Part shown: piece by piece, positions 48,031-56,131 of the stretch | How the letters are laid out: each line of letters opens with the position of its first letter | How positions within the stretch are numbered: the stretch's first letter is position 1 | Translations under genes and position numbers: made by a program | Assembly: GCF_020422885.1 (NCBI RefSeq) | Contig: NZ_CP084622.1 | Location: 482,001 to 546,000 of the forward strand | Direction: 5' to 3' | DNA length: 64,000 nucleotides | From: Mesobacillus sp. S13 | Lineage (GTDB): Bacteria; Bacillota; Bacilli; Bacillales; Cytobacillaceae | The notes under the pieces: model-generated | The model's input: only the letters and a program-made list of their open reading frames with translations | What the model was told of the DNA's origin: nothing | The model's database searches: none

Positions 48031-48078
48031 TTGACACACAAATGGATTTCATGTTAAATTTATCTCGAATTAAAAATA
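48031..48078 (+). promoter_or_regulatory. yceI promoter and half operator
   Basis: TTGACA (48031-48036), 17 bp, TTAAAT (48054-48059), then TATCTCGAATTAAAAATA at 48061-48078, a left half of the MhqR-type palindrome. Confidence 0.6.
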
Positions 48079-48109
48079 AATTATTTCAAGACATATTTTT
48101 TTATACTAA

Positions 48110-48127
48110 TATCTCGAATTCGAGATA
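48110..48127. promoter_or_regulatory. Perfect MhqR-type operator 1
   Basis: TATCTCGAATTCGAGATA, an 18-bp perfect palindrome just before the yceI ribosome site. It equals the MhqR operator described for B. subtilis mhq genes, as far as I recall. Confidence 0.85.
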
Positions 48128-48149
48128 AAAAACAAGGAGGAGTTTTAAA

Positions 48150-48677
48150 ATGGCAAAATGGACAGTGGACCAATCACACTCAGCAATCGGATTTGAAGTG
48201 AAACACATGATGGTATCGAAGGTGAAAGGTGAATTCGAATCATACACAGCAGATGTTGAAGCAGCAGACCTAACAGATTTAACAACAGCTTCAATCGCAT
48301 TTAAAATTGATGTGGCTAGCATTGACACACGCAATGAAGACCGCGATAATCACTTGAAATCAGCAGACTTCTTCGATGTCGAGAATAACCCGACGATCGA
48401 ATTCAAATCCACAAACATCACGAAAGACGGTGATGACTATAAAGTAACTGGTGATTTAACAATCAAGGATGTAACGAAGCCAGTAACTTTTGATGTTGAG
48501 TATGGCGGTAAAGGTACGAACCCATGGGGTGTAGAAGTTTACGGTTTCGAAGCGGAAACGAAAATCAACCGTGAAGAATTCGGTCTTACTTGGAATGCGG
48601 CATTAGAAACTGGCGGTGTCCTAGTAGGAAAAGATATCAAAATCAAAGTGGAATTAGAAGTGAACCCATCAGCATAA
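48150..48677 (+). CDS. YceI family lipid-binding protein
   Basis: 175 residues, YceI-like lipocalin-type barrel that binds isoprenoid lipids in family members. AKWTVDQSHSAIGFEVKHMM (the 'W-x-x-D-x-x-H-S-x-x-x-F-x-V-K-H' signature), VASIDTRNEDRDNHLKSADF (the 'N-x-x-R-D-x-H-L-x-x-x-D-F-F') and EYGGKGTNPWGVEVYGFEAE. No signal peptide, so it is cytoplasmic. AAGGAGGAG precedes ATG 48150. Together with the operator in its leader, it appears to be part of the quinone-response locus. Shielding or removing quinone-like lipids is possible, by inference. Confidence 0.93.
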   Translation: MAKWTVDQSHSAIGFEVKHMMVSKVKGEFESYTADVEAADLTDLTTASIAFKIDVASIDTRNEDRDNHLKSADFFDVENNPTIEFKSTNITKDGDDYKVTGDLTIKDVTKPVTFDVEYGGKGTNPWGVEVYGFEAETKINREEFGLTWNAALETGGVLVGKDIKIKVELEVNPSA

Positions 48678-48748
48678 ATGACTTCAAACCTTAGTGGTTT
48701 TGCTGGATTCGTATGGATCCAGCAGGACCATTGGCAAGGAGAATGGAA

Positions 48749-49183
48749 ATGGAACTGCAAAAAAAAGAGTTGAAAGCTGTTACAGTGATCATTCGTGCCG
48801 CTCAGGCCATCCAGGAAGTGATTCGGAAAGATGCAGCGAAATTCGGCTTGAATCCAACGGAATTCTCTGTGTTGGAGCTTTTGTACCATAGAGGCGAACA
48901 GCCTATTCAGGCGATTGGAAAAAAGGTTCTGATCTCAAGCGGCAGCATTACTTATGTAGTCGATAAATTGGAGCAGAAAAACTATGTGAAACGCAGGGGA
49001 TGCCCGGAGGACAGGCGTGTGACCTATGCGGTAATAACAACTGAGGGAAAAGCATTGATGGATGATATTTTCCCGCAGCATGTAATGGAAATAACCGAGG
49101 TTTTTGCGGACCTGGATGCCGGCGAAGTTAATCAGACCATTTCACTGTTGAAAAGAATCGGTTATCGGGCGAAGAACTGTTGA
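48749..49183 (+). CDS. mhqR: MarR family repressor, MhqR-like
   Basis: 144 residues. I use ATG 48749, with AAGGAGA six bases upstream. Helix-turn-helix pieces: EFSVLELLYHRGEQPIQAIG, KKVLISSGSITYVVDKLEQK, NYVKRRGCPEDRRVTYAVIT (wing with the D-x-R MarR motif). B. subtilis MhqR represses mhqNOP, mhqED and azoR2 and is inactivated by methylhydroquinone and catechol. Length (144 v 145) and its place between copies of its operator fit. One Cys lies in the wing, and MhqR is not thought to work by thiol switching. Probably co-transcribed with yceI (71-base gap). Confidence 0.88.
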   Translation: MELQKKELKAVTVIIRAAQAIQEVIRKDAAKFGLNPTEFSVLELLYHRGEQPIQAIGKKVLISSGSITYVVDKLEQKNYVKRRGCPEDRRVTYAVITTEGKALMDDIFPQHVMEITEVFADLDAGEVNQTISLLKRIGYRAKNC

Positions 49184-49204
49184 ATATAAATTTTTTTAAC
49201 TAAA

Positions 49205-49222
49205 TATCTCGAATTCGAGATA
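49205..49222. promoter_or_regulatory. Perfect MhqR-type operator 2
   Basis: TATCTCGAATTCGAGATA, identical to operator 1, between mhqR and mhqP. It lies about 20 bp before the mhqP start, directly upstream of its ribosome site. Confidence 0.85.
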
Positions 49223-49242
49223 AAATCAGGAGGAAAATAATA

Positions 49243-49638
49243 ATGATGGATTTAGGATTGTTAATAATAAGATTGGTTATTGGTATTTTGTTTATTGGAC
49301 ATGGCGCACAAAAGTTGTTTGGCTGGTTCGGAGGGTATGGATTGAAAGGAACCGGTGGCTGGTTTGAATCGATTGGCATGAGGCCAGGTGTGACGATGGC
49401 GCTTTTCGCGGGATTAGCCGAACTGATCGGGGGAATATTACTAGGTGCAGGATTTTTAACACCGCTTGCAGCCTTGATGATTGCAGGAACAATGCTGATG
49501 GCGATTGTTAAGGTGCATGCACCTAACGGTTTGTGGTCGACTGCGAATGGATATGAATATAACTTAACGTTAATTTCTGTAGCTATTGGACTTGCGCTTA
49601 TTGGACCTGGTAAATACGCCATTGATGCAATTTTATAA
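49243..49638 (+). CDS. mhqP: DoxX family membrane protein, MhqP-like
   Basis: 131 residues, four-helix DoxX membrane protein. DLGLLIIRLVIGILFIGHGA and QKLFGWFGGYGLKGTGGWFE ('G-H-G-x-x-K-L-F-G-W-F-G-G-x-G') are DoxX landmarks. AGLAELIGGILLGAGFLTPL and FMHAPNGLW-like VKVHAPNGLWSTANGYEYNL follow. MhqP in B. subtilis is the DoxX protein of mhqNOP. The role is unsettled, perhaps as a membrane part of quinone or thiol reduction. ATG 49243 or 49246 follows CAGGAGGAAAATA. Confidence 0.88.
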   Translation: MMDLGLLIIRLVIGILFIGHGAQKLFGWFGGYGLKGTGGWFESIGMRPGVTMALFAGLAELIGGILLGAGFLTPLAALMIAGTMLMAIVKVHAPNGLWSTANGYEYNLTLISVAIGLALIGPGKYAIDAIL

Positions 49639-49642
49639 TACT

Positions 49643-49660
49643 TTATCTTGGAATCGAGAT
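49643..49660. promoter_or_regulatory. Degenerate MhqR-type operator 3
   Basis: TTATCTTGGAATCGAGATTT region: TATCTTGGAATCGAGAT at 49644-49660 keeps both TATCT and CGAGAT arms with an altered centre. It lies between mhqP and mhqO. Confidence 0.55.
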
Positions 49661-49680
49661 TTTAAAAAGGAGTGAATCTA

Positions 49681-50619
49681 ATGAGCAAAAAGACAATGGG
49701 AATTCACCATATTACCGCAATTGTTGGCCATCCTCAGGAAAACGTCGACTTTTATGCTGGTGTTTTGGGTTTGCGCATGGTCAAGCAAACAGTCAATTTT
49801 GATGATCCGCAAACGTACCATCTTTATTTCGGGAACGAAGGCGGAAAGCCGGGAACCATCATCACTTTCTTTCCATGGGCAGGAGCAAGCCAGGGAGTCA
49901 TTGGTGACGGCCAGGTAGGAGTGACTTCCTATGTGGTACCAAAGGGTACGATGGATTTTTGGAAAAAGCGTCTGGAAAAATTCAATATTGCATACACAAC
50001 GATGGAACGCTTTGGCGAGCAATATCTCGAATTTGATGATCCACATGGTCTTCATCTGGAGATTGTTGAGCGAGAAGAAGGAGAACTCAATGATTGGAGC
50101 TTTGGTGAAGTTACGTCTGAAGTGGCGATTAAAGGATTTGGGGGAGCCACTCTATTATCCACCAAGCCGGAAAAAACCGCTGAACTGCTGGAAAACGTAA
50201 TGGGCCTTGAGCTTGTTAGCAGAGAAGGAGATTTCATCCGCTTCCGTTCTTCAGCAGACATCGGTAATGTTATCGACCTGAAGTTGACGCCGATTGGACG
50301 CGGTGTGATGGGTGTAGGAACGGTTCATCATATTGCCTGGAGAGCGGTTGATGACGAAGACCAGCTGGATTGGCAGAAATACGTGGCAGCCAATGGATAT
50401 GGTGTCACTCCTGTACAGGACAGAAATTACTTCAACGCGATTTATTTCAGGGAGCATGGGGAGATCCTGTTTGAAATTGCAACGGATCCTCCAGGATTTG
50501 CGCATGATGAAGATCAGGAAACAATGGGTGAAAAATTGATGCTGCCGGAGCAATATGAACAATATCGAAGCCAGATTGAGAGAGGGCTAATTCCGATTGA
50601 AGTTAGAGAGTTGGATTGA
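49681..50619 (+). CDS. mhqO: VOC ring-cleaving dioxygenase, MhqO-like
   Basis: 312 residues, two VOC repeats. MGIHHITAIVGHPQENVDFY and AGVLGLRMVKQTVNFDDPQT open module 1 (HHIT; metal His). FDDPHGLHLEIVEREEGELN holds its Glu. GVGTVHHIAWRAVDDEDQLD and IYFREHGEILFEIATDPPGF give the second set (HH and E). This is the Bacillus MhqA/MhqO/MhqE layout of hydroquinone or catechol-opening iron-dependent dioxygenases. ATG 49681 follows AAAGGAGTGAATCTA. Paralog of the gene at 51280 (about 60 % similar in the parts I compared). Not experimentally tied to a substrate here. Confidence 0.9.
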   Translation: MSKKTMGIHHITAIVGHPQENVDFYAGVLGLRMVKQTVNFDDPQTYHLYFGNEGGKPGTIITFFPWAGASQGVIGDGQVGVTSYVVPKGTMDFWKKRLEKFNIAYTTMERFGEQYLEFDDPHGLHLEIVEREEGELNDWSFGEVTSEVAIKGFGGATLLSTKPEKTAELLENVMGLELVSREGDFIRFRSSADIGNVIDLKLTPIGRGVMGVGTVHHIAWRAVDDEDQLDWQKYVAANGYGVTPVQDRNYFNAIYFREHGEILFEIATDPPGFAHDEDQETMGEKLMLPEQYEQYRSQIERGLIPIEVRELD

Positions 50620-50643
50620 GACGAACCAGAAAGGATGGTGGCT

Positions 50644-51252
50644 ATGCTTACAATTGACCCTGCCGAGCTTTCCGAGAGGGATAATTATAAATTCCTGATT
50701 GGAAGCATCATTCCCAGACCGATTGCCTTCGTTACGACCATGTCCAAGGATGCGGTATTGAATGGAGCGCCATTCAGCTACTTCAATATTGTATCATCCA
50801 ATCCGCCATTGATTTCTTTATCCATACAGCGGTCAGGCGGGAACCAGAAGGATACAGCAAGGAACATCCTTGAATCAGGAGAGTTTGTGGTTCATATTGT
50901 TGACGAGCATAATGTTGAAAAAATAAACCAGACTGCCGCAAGCCTGCCTTCTGAGCAGAGCGAGGTGCAGTTGGCCAAGTTAACCCCGGCAGACAGTGTG
51001 AAAGTTTCTGTGCCTGGTGTGAAGGAAGCGAAGATCAGGATGGAATGCGTGCTGGAACAGGCGTTGGAATTAGGTGGCGGCGAATCACCAGGCTGTGATT
51101 TTATCATTGGAAAAGTCGTTCAGTTTCATATTAAGGAAAACTTATATGAGAATGGAAGAATTGACCCGGCTGGGCTGGCTGCTGTCAGCCGGCTGGCTGG
51201 TAACCATTACGCGAAAATCGGAGAGATTTTTGAAATCGAGCGGCCGAAGTAA
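50644..51252 (+). CDS. Flavin reductase-like FMN-binding split-barrel protein
   Basis: 202 residues. ATG 50644, with AAAGG upstream, is preferred over the ATG nine bases earlier. IGSIIPRPIAFVTTMSKDAV, LNGAPFSYFNIVSSNPPLIS, LSIQRSGGNQKDTARNILES and GEFVVHIVDEHNVEKINQTA are the typical split-barrel flavin reductase motifs ('P-R-P-I-A-x-V-T-T', 'S-Y-F-x-x-x-S-x-x-P-P'). It binds FMN and uses NAD(P)H. It lies between two dioxygenase genes (24 and 27 bases), so it is in the operon. This member is not in the B. subtilis mhq operons I remember; it may supply reduced flavin or reduce quinones. Confidence 0.92.
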   Translation: MLTIDPAELSERDNYKFLIGSIIPRPIAFVTTMSKDAVLNGAPFSYFNIVSSNPPLISLSIQRSGGNQKDTARNILESGEFVVHIVDEHNVEKINQTAASLPSEQSEVQLAKLTPADSVKVSVPGVKEAKIRMECVLEQALELGGGESPGCDFIIGKVVQFHIKENLYENGRIDPAGLAAVSRLAGNHYAKIGEIFEIERPK

Positions 51253-51279
51253 ATCCATAGAGGAAAGGGTGAGTGAGGA

Positions 51280-52221
51280 ATGCAGAAAACATCAGGTATC
51301 CACCATATTACGGCGATGGTAAACGATGCGCAAAGGAATATTGATTTTTATGCAGGCGTACTTGGGTTAAGACTTGTGAAGAAAACAATCAACTATGACC
51401 GACCTGAAGTGTACCATCTTTATTTTGCCAATGAAAGCGGGGATCCTGGAACTGTCATCACCTTTTTTCCATGGGCTAACCAGCTGAAAGGCCGAATCGG
51501 CACGGGACAGGTCGGAGTGACAAGCTATGTTATTCCAACTGGTTCTCTTCCATTTTGGAAGGAGAGGTTGAAGCGATTTGGCGTCAGATTCATCCATAAT
51601 GTACGGTATGGCGAAGACTATTTGCAATTCCAGGATCCGGACGGACTTGAACTTGAACTGGTCGAACGAAATAACGGTCCCGTAAATACCTGGAGCTTCG
51701 GAGGAGTTACTCCTGATGTTGCGATCAAAGGGTTTGGCGGAGCCACATTGATTTCGGCCCAGCCTCATAAAACGGCAGAAGTCCTGGAGGAGATCCTCGG
51801 ACTAGAGAACATTGGCCAGGAAGAAAGTTTCCTAAGGTTCAAATCAGAAGCTGAGATTGGCAATACCATCGATATCAAGCTCACTCCGTCCGTCCGTGGA
51901 TTGATGGGAGCAGGAACGGTCCACCATATTGCCTGGAGAGCGAAGGATGAAGAGGAGCATAAAAGGTGGAGAGATCTTCTCGTGGAGAAAGGTTATTATC
52001 CAACAGAGATTCTTGACCGGAATTACTTCAAAGCTCTTTATTTTCAGGAAGGCGGAGGGATTCTGTTTGAAATAGCGACTGATCCACCGGGTTTTACAGT
52101 GGATGAACCAATGGATGCGCTAGGTGAAAAATTGATGCTGCCATCGTGGCTGGAATCAAGACGGGAAGAATTTGAGGAAATGCTGCCAAAGGTAGAAGTT
52201 CGTATTTTGGAGGGGAATTAA
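51280..52221 (+). CDS. mhqE: VOC ring-cleaving dioxygenase, MhqE-like
   Basis: 313 residues, two VOC modules: SGIHHITAMVNDAQRNIDFY, AGVLGLRLVKKTINYDRPEV, FQDPDGLELELVERNNGPVN, then GAGTVHHIAWRAKDEEEHKR and LYFQEGGGILFEIATDPPGF. Metal ligands (two His, a Glu) recur as in the paralog upstream. In B. subtilis mhqE is paired with mhqD, and the same order is kept here (mhqD starts three bases after the stop), so mhqE is the preferred label. ATG follows AAAGGGTGAGTGAGGA. Ring opening of hydroquinones is inferred from homology. Confidence 0.9.
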   Translation: MQKTSGIHHITAMVNDAQRNIDFYAGVLGLRLVKKTINYDRPEVYHLYFANESGDPGTVITFFPWANQLKGRIGTGQVGVTSYVIPTGSLPFWKERLKRFGVRFIHNVRYGEDYLQFQDPDGLELELVERNNGPVNTWSFGGVTPDVAIKGFGGATLISAQPHKTAEVLEEILGLENIGQEESFLRFKSEAEIGNTIDIKLTPSVRGLMGAGTVHHIAWRAKDEEEHKRWRDLLVEKGYYPTEILDRNYFKALYFQEGGGILFEIATDPPGFTVDEPMDALGEKLMLPSWLESRREEFEEMLPKVEVRILEGN

Positions 52222-52224
52222 AAA

Positions 52225-52830
52225 ATGAAACATATATTCAATAAGGGAAAGGTCCCGACAAAACCAACATTGTTATTGCTTCACGGCACAGGAGGAAATG
52301 AACTGGATCTGCTGCCTCTTGCCGGAATGATCGATGATGAAGCATCTGTATTAAGTGTCCGCGGTAATGTATTGGAAAACGGGATGCCACGATTCTTCCG
52401 CAGATTGGCGGAAGGTGTTTTCGATGAACAGGATCTGATTTTCCGTACAAAGGAATTGAATGAATTCCTGGATGAAGCAGCAGGAAAGTACGGCTTTGAC
52501 CGCGACAATGTAATTGCTGTTGGCTATTCAAATGGAGCAAATATCGCAGCAAGCCTGCTTTTCCACTATCAAGATGCATTGAAAGGTGCCATGCTTCATC
52601 ACCCAATGGTTCCGAGAAGAGGCATTGACCTGCCAGAATTGACAGGAACTTCGGTATTCATAGCTGCTGGAACAAACGATCCAATCTGCTCGCCACAGGA
52701 ATCCGAAGAGCTAAAATCTTTACTGGAAAAAGCAAATGCGGATGTTGAACTTCATTGGGAGAATAGAGGACATCAGTTGTCCCGTGAGGAAGTCGAAGCG
52801 GCGGCTAAGTGGTATCGTGAGAGATTTTAA
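52225..52830 (+). CDS. mhqD: Phospholipase/carboxylesterase, MhqD-like
   Basis: 201 residues, small alpha/beta hydrolase. PTLLLLHGTGGNELDLLPLA is the oxyanion turn, Ser102 is in VGYSNGANIAASLLF, the acid is in AAGTNDPICSPQESEE, and the base is His in ENRGHQLSREE. This size and order match the phospholipase/carboxylesterase family of MhqD (YodD). It may hydrolyse the ring-opened ester product of the dioxygenase. The gene is directly after mhqE with a three-base gap. Last gene of the operon, ended at 52845. Confidence 0.92.
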   Translation: MKHIFNKGKVPTKPTLLLLHGTGGNELDLLPLAGMIDDEASVLSVRGNVLENGMPRFFRRLAEGVFDEQDLIFRTKELNEFLDEAAGKYGFDRDNVIAVGYSNGANIAASLLFHYQDALKGAMLHHPMVPRRGIDLPELTGTSVFIAAGTNDPICSPQESEELKSLLEKANADVELHWENRGHQLSREEVEAAAKWYRERF

Positions 52831-52844
52831 TCATAAGCAGGGTG

Positions 52845-52875
52845 GGGACGGTTCTTGATGGGGACCGTCCCTTTG
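52845..52875 (+). terminator. mhq operon terminator (GGGGACGGTTC repeat)
   Basis: GGGACGGT (52845-52852) and ACCGTCCC (52864-52871), then TTTGTT. The same ~33-bp sequence recurs nearly unchanged at 53139-53170. Confidence 0.75.
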
Positions 52876-53138
52876 TTAGGAATAGAGACATTATAGGTGC
52901 GAAAATGGGAAGATGCTCAAAGCTGTTAAGAAAACGTGGTTATTGTGACAGGTTTCAGGTTGCAGGACCCAAAGCTGTCAAGAAAGTGCTTATGATGATA
53001 ATCGTTTAGTGCTGTTAAGGACTTGAATAATAATAATGTCTCTTTTCTTAACTAATTCGGTTCCTGGATGAGACGTGAGAACCCGTGTCAACGAGTCTAA
53101 CGGCTGGAAGATCATGAGAAATTTAAATGATAAGAAGT
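52876..53138. other. Intergenic stretch between two near-identical hairpins
   Basis: About 260 bp with no open frame carrying a ribosome site and no recognised element. It contains repeated AAGCTGT(T/C)AAGAAA pieces at about 52921 and 52973, which may be a small, decayed direct repeat. Confidence 0.4.
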
Positions 53139-53168
53139 GGGGACGGTTCTTGATGGGGACCGTCCCTT
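53139..53168. repeat. GGGGACGGTTC hairpin, second copy
   Basis: GGGACGGT (53140-53147) and ACCGTCCC (53159-53166), same loop TTCTTGATGGGG as the copy at 52845. It lies just past the 3' end of the reverse PfkB gene. Confidence 0.75.
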
Positions 53169-53175
53169 TACTCTT

Positions 53176-54072
53176 TTATAAAGAGCCCAATTTAGTGGCA
53201 GATAGCGCGCCAGCTTTATTGGCAAACTCCGTATACTCCCTTAATACCGCTTCGTTTTGAGGGCTTCTTTTATCATGGAAACGGGATAGAAGGGCCGCCA
53301 TGAACGCGTCACCGGCACCGGTTGTGTCAATCGCCTCAACCGAAATCCCAGGGACATGCACGACGCTATCTTTATGTATGGCGTATGCTCCTTCTTTTCC
53401 TTTCGTGACAAACAGGAAAGGGATCTGCAATTTGGCAATGTGCTCTAAACCAGCTTCAAGGGTGGAGGTTTCTGTTAGAAATTTCAATTCATCTTCCGTC
53501 ATTTTTACGATATCGGCCTTCTGAACAAAGGCTAGGATCGTTTCTCTGCAGTGGTTCTCACTTTCCCAACGTTTCAGCCGGATATTGGTATCGAATGCTA
53601 TTTCCACATTCTCTTCTCTGGCAAAGTGGATAGCCTGTTCCGTTGTTTTCCTTGCAATGGGGTGAAAAAGAGTACCAGATCCAAAGTAAAACATCTTACT
53701 TTTTAGAAACAGGCCCCGATCAAGTTCCTCCGCTGTGATCCACTCATCAGGTGTTTCGTTTACATAGGAATGGAAATACCGTTCTCCCAGCTCATCTAAG
53801 TGGATATAAACCGAGCAGATTTTTTTATTGGAAGTATAAGAACAAAAAGAAAGATCAACCTTTTCCTCCGTTAATTTACCCTCAACAAATTTACTGGTTT
53901 CATCCCTTCCCAATTTGCATAAATAATACGATGGAATGCTATGCCTGCTAACCCCGACTGCCACATTAACAGTGGCTCCCCCTAATAATCGATGAAACGT
54001 TGTGTTGGAGGGATCCGTGGCAATCAAATCAACGATTACTTCGCCCAGTGATATAATCCCATGCTTTTTCAA
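53176..54072 (-). CDS. PfkB family carbohydrate kinase
   Basis: 298 residues. It phosphorylates a sugar with ATP in the cytoplasm, fructokinase-like. IISLGEVIVDLIATDPSNTT and RLLGGATVNVAVGVSRHSIP (the sugar-binding GG motif) start it. The C-terminus has AIDTTGAGDAFMAALLSRFH, the PfkB motif 2 with GAGD and catalytic Asp. AFDTNIRLKRW ('D-x-N-x-R') and FVTKGKEGA are also typical. I start at TTG 54072 with GGAAGGTG upstream, in preference to the ATG 33 bases earlier. The sugar is unknown. Single gene, no transporter beside it. Confidence 0.92.
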   Translation of the reverse strand: MKKHGIISLGEVIVDLIATDPSNTTFHRLLGGATVNVAVGVSRHSIPSYYLCKLGRDETSKFVEGKLTEEKVDLSFCSYTSNKKICSVYIHLDELGERYFHSYVNETPDEWITAEELDRGLFLKSKMFYFGSGTLFHPIARKTTEQAIHFAREENVEIAFDTNIRLKRWESENHCRETILAFVQKADIVKMTEDELKFLTETSTLEAGLEHIAKLQIPFLFVTKGKEGAYAIHKDSVVHVPGISVEAIDTTGAGDAFMAALLSRFHDKRSPQNEAVLREYTEFANKAGALSATKLGSL

Positions 54073-54186
54073 TATGGTGCACCTTCCGTCCATAAAAAGT
54101 CTCAAAATTTATGTATAGTTTAACAGCTAATGAAGCTGCTTGGGAAGCGTGTTAGACAGGTGGGACAGGAGAACCGTTCCTTGTGT

Positions 54187-54981
54187 CTAGCTATTCATAC
54201 TCATTCTCTTCTCTTCATATACTTTTTCGGCAATTCGCCGGACGTATATTTTTAACGGTAAGATTGATAGACTGCCAATTAATAGAACAGAAAGATTCGG
54301 CATCATCACCGCCCAGAGGATCGCCGCGAGATAGGAACCGTGATAGGCGAGGATGGCGAGATGCATTTCGTTTGCTGAAATCAGTTCATGGCTGGTAAAT
54401 TCCTGTTTGATGATCTTAAGGGACTTCATCGATAAAATCAGAATAACGATGACCGCTCCAGCAAAAATATAAATATCCTCTGCAATAAACACGGCCATAC
54501 AGAAGGCATAGAACAGATAATCCAGCTTCGAAATGGCCCCGCTTAATGGTGTTTCTTCAATGGCCTTTCCGACCTGCATAAACAATTTAACTTCTTCCAT
54601 TAATTCAAATGAAGATTTTGCAGTAATGCTCATAATTCTGAAGTTTAACAGCTGAGACAAAATGAAAAAACTAATGAAAATGAAGACGAAAATCCGTATC
54701 GAAAACCCATGATCATATAAGGTATGACCGAGTGTCAGGAAGAAAATGACCTCTGCCGCCATCAACGCAACATTTCCATAGGAAAACTTTTTGGCAGCCT
54801 GAATGTTCTTGTTGAACGAGATCACCACGTAAAAAGTAACGAGGAAAATCAGCCCTGCAATTGTCGTCAGAAATAAAATCACTTTCCCGATATTGGCATC
54901 AGTCGAGTGGCTGGGGATTAACAGGATGAAGAGTAATAGACTGATATGATAAACAATATGGAACCGCATTAATAGTTTCAT
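54187..54981 (-). CDS. Multipass membrane protein, unknown function
   Basis: 264 residues with seven or eight helices (FHIVYHISLLLFILLIP, VILFLTTIAGLIFLVTFYVV, NVALMAAEVIFFLTLGHTLY, IFVFIFISFFILSQLLNFRI, YLFYAFCMAVFIAEDIYIFA, and MHLAILAYHGSYLAAILWAV among them). A soluble helix (AKSSFELMEEVKLFMQVGKA) sits in the middle. No transporter signature is evident. ATG 54981 follows AAGGAATGAATCTTG. The preceding intergenic hairpin ends in GTTCCTTGTGTC. It may be a sensor or stress protein; I cannot assign it. Confidence 0.7.
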   Translation of the reverse strand: MKLLMRFHIVYHISLLLFILLIPSHSTDANIGKVILFLTTIAGLIFLVTFYVVISFNKNIQAAKKFSYGNVALMAAEVIFFLTLGHTLYDHGFSIRIFVFIFISFFILSQLLNFRIMSITAKSSFELMEEVKLFMQVGKAIEETPLSGAISKLDYLFYAFCMAVFIAEDIYIFAGAVIVILILSMKSLKIIKQEFTSHELISANEMHLAILAYHGSYLAAILWAVMMPNLSVLLIGSLSILPLKIYVRRIAEKVYEEKRMSMNS

Positions 54982-55229
54982 CAAGATTCATTCCTTCTTG
55001 TTGATCTGTGAACGGGACAAACCGAAGTTTTTTTCGCCCAAATTCACATCATCGATTTTTGATTTTTATCCTTCTCTAGGTTAATAACTGTTCGCTAAGT
55101 AAGGCATGATATCCTTTCTTTTTGAAAAAGAAGAGTGGCGACTTACCCTTTGTCTCCAGTGAGGCTGTCAGGAGTTGTGATTTTATCAGCACAGGGGATA
55201 AAATAGGGATAAAACTAGGAGGCAATGCA

Positions 55230-55952
55230 GTGCTAATTGGTCATATCAGAGAAATAGTCCGGCACCCTGTTAAATCCTTTTATGGAGAAAGCGTCGAGAA
55301 GACAAAGGTTATGGAATATGGATTGTACGGAGACCGCAGTCATACGATCCTTGACCAAACAAGGCTAGGGAAATTTTTAACGATTACGCAGTTCCCAGAG
55401 ATGGCTCGTTACAAGGCAAGGTTTATAGGAGAAGAAGAGATAGAAGAGTACCCTAAAGTCGAAATCGTGACACCTGAGGGGGAAGTTCTTGAATGGGGCA
55501 ATAAGGAATTGGAGAAAGAAATACAAGCAAAATCCGGACGGGAAATTGCTTTTGCTTCATACAGACCTTCATACGTTCCTCAAGGCGCCATTGAAGAAGA
55601 GCATATTCAACTGGTTACGGACGCTTCACTACAGGGTTTGGAACAAATTTGGGACAAAGAGATTGATTCTAGGCGTTTTCGCCCCAATTTATTCATTGCA
55701 TTAAAAGATCCCAAACCTTTTATTGAAGAGGAATGGTTTGGGAGACGGATGACAATAGGAAATGAAGTGGCACTGGAAGTGAAAAGGCATTGTGAAAGAT
55801 GCATGATCATTACCGTTGATCCCGAAAATGCAAAAAGGGATTCATCATTGCTTGAAGCGGTTGCGAAAGAAAGAAATAATCATTTCGGCGTGTATGCTGC
55901 TGTCATAACAACAGGTGAAATCCATGTTGGAGATGAAGTCCATCTTGAATAG
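55230..55952 (+). CDS. MOSC domain protein
   Basis: 240 residues. GTG 55230 has AGGAGG seven bases upstream. The longer frame has no such site. An N-terminal MOSC_N-like barrel (LIGHIREIVRHPVKSFYGES, GLYGDRSHTILDQTRLGKFL, TITQFPEMARYKARFIGEEE) precedes the MOSC core (VPQGAIEEEHIQLVTDASLQ, SRRFRPNLFIALKDPKPFIE, EVKRHCERCMIITVDPENAK). The conserved Cys in HCERCMI is the one that binds molybdenum-cofactor sulfur in this superfamily. Related to YcbX-type proteins that reduce N-hydroxylated bases. Cofactor and partner are unknown. Co-occurrence with nucleobase genes nearby (56-58 kb) may be relevant. Confidence 0.88.
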   Translation: MLIGHIREIVRHPVKSFYGESVEKTKVMEYGLYGDRSHTILDQTRLGKFLTITQFPEMARYKARFIGEEEIEEYPKVEIVTPEGEVLEWGNKELEKEIQAKSGREIAFASYRPSYVPQGAIEEEHIQLVTDASLQGLEQIWDKEIDSRRFRPNLFIALKDPKPFIEEEWFGRRMTIGNEVALEVKRHCERCMIITVDPENAKRDSSLLEAVAKERNNHFGVYAAVITTGEIHVGDEVHLE

Positions 55953-56077
55953 TTGGATAGCAGGGACATGCCTGGATGGTTCAAGAAAAAGATCCTTAAG
56001 CGGCCATTTCCAGTGATAAATATGAAATGCATGACGAGCAATCCTGAAAGCAGGAATAGTGAAGAATGGATGAAAAA

Positions 56078-56118
56078 AGAAGCAAAGGGTGCTGTTTCAG
56101 CGTCCTTTGCTTCTTTTT
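56078..56118. terminator. Bidirectional terminator, GAAGCAAAGG type
   Basis: GAAGCAAAGG (56079-56088) and CCTTTGCTTC (56104-56113) pair, then TTTTTG. Converging genes lie on both sides. Confidence 0.8.
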
Positions 56119-56131
56119 GTATCCTTAAGTA

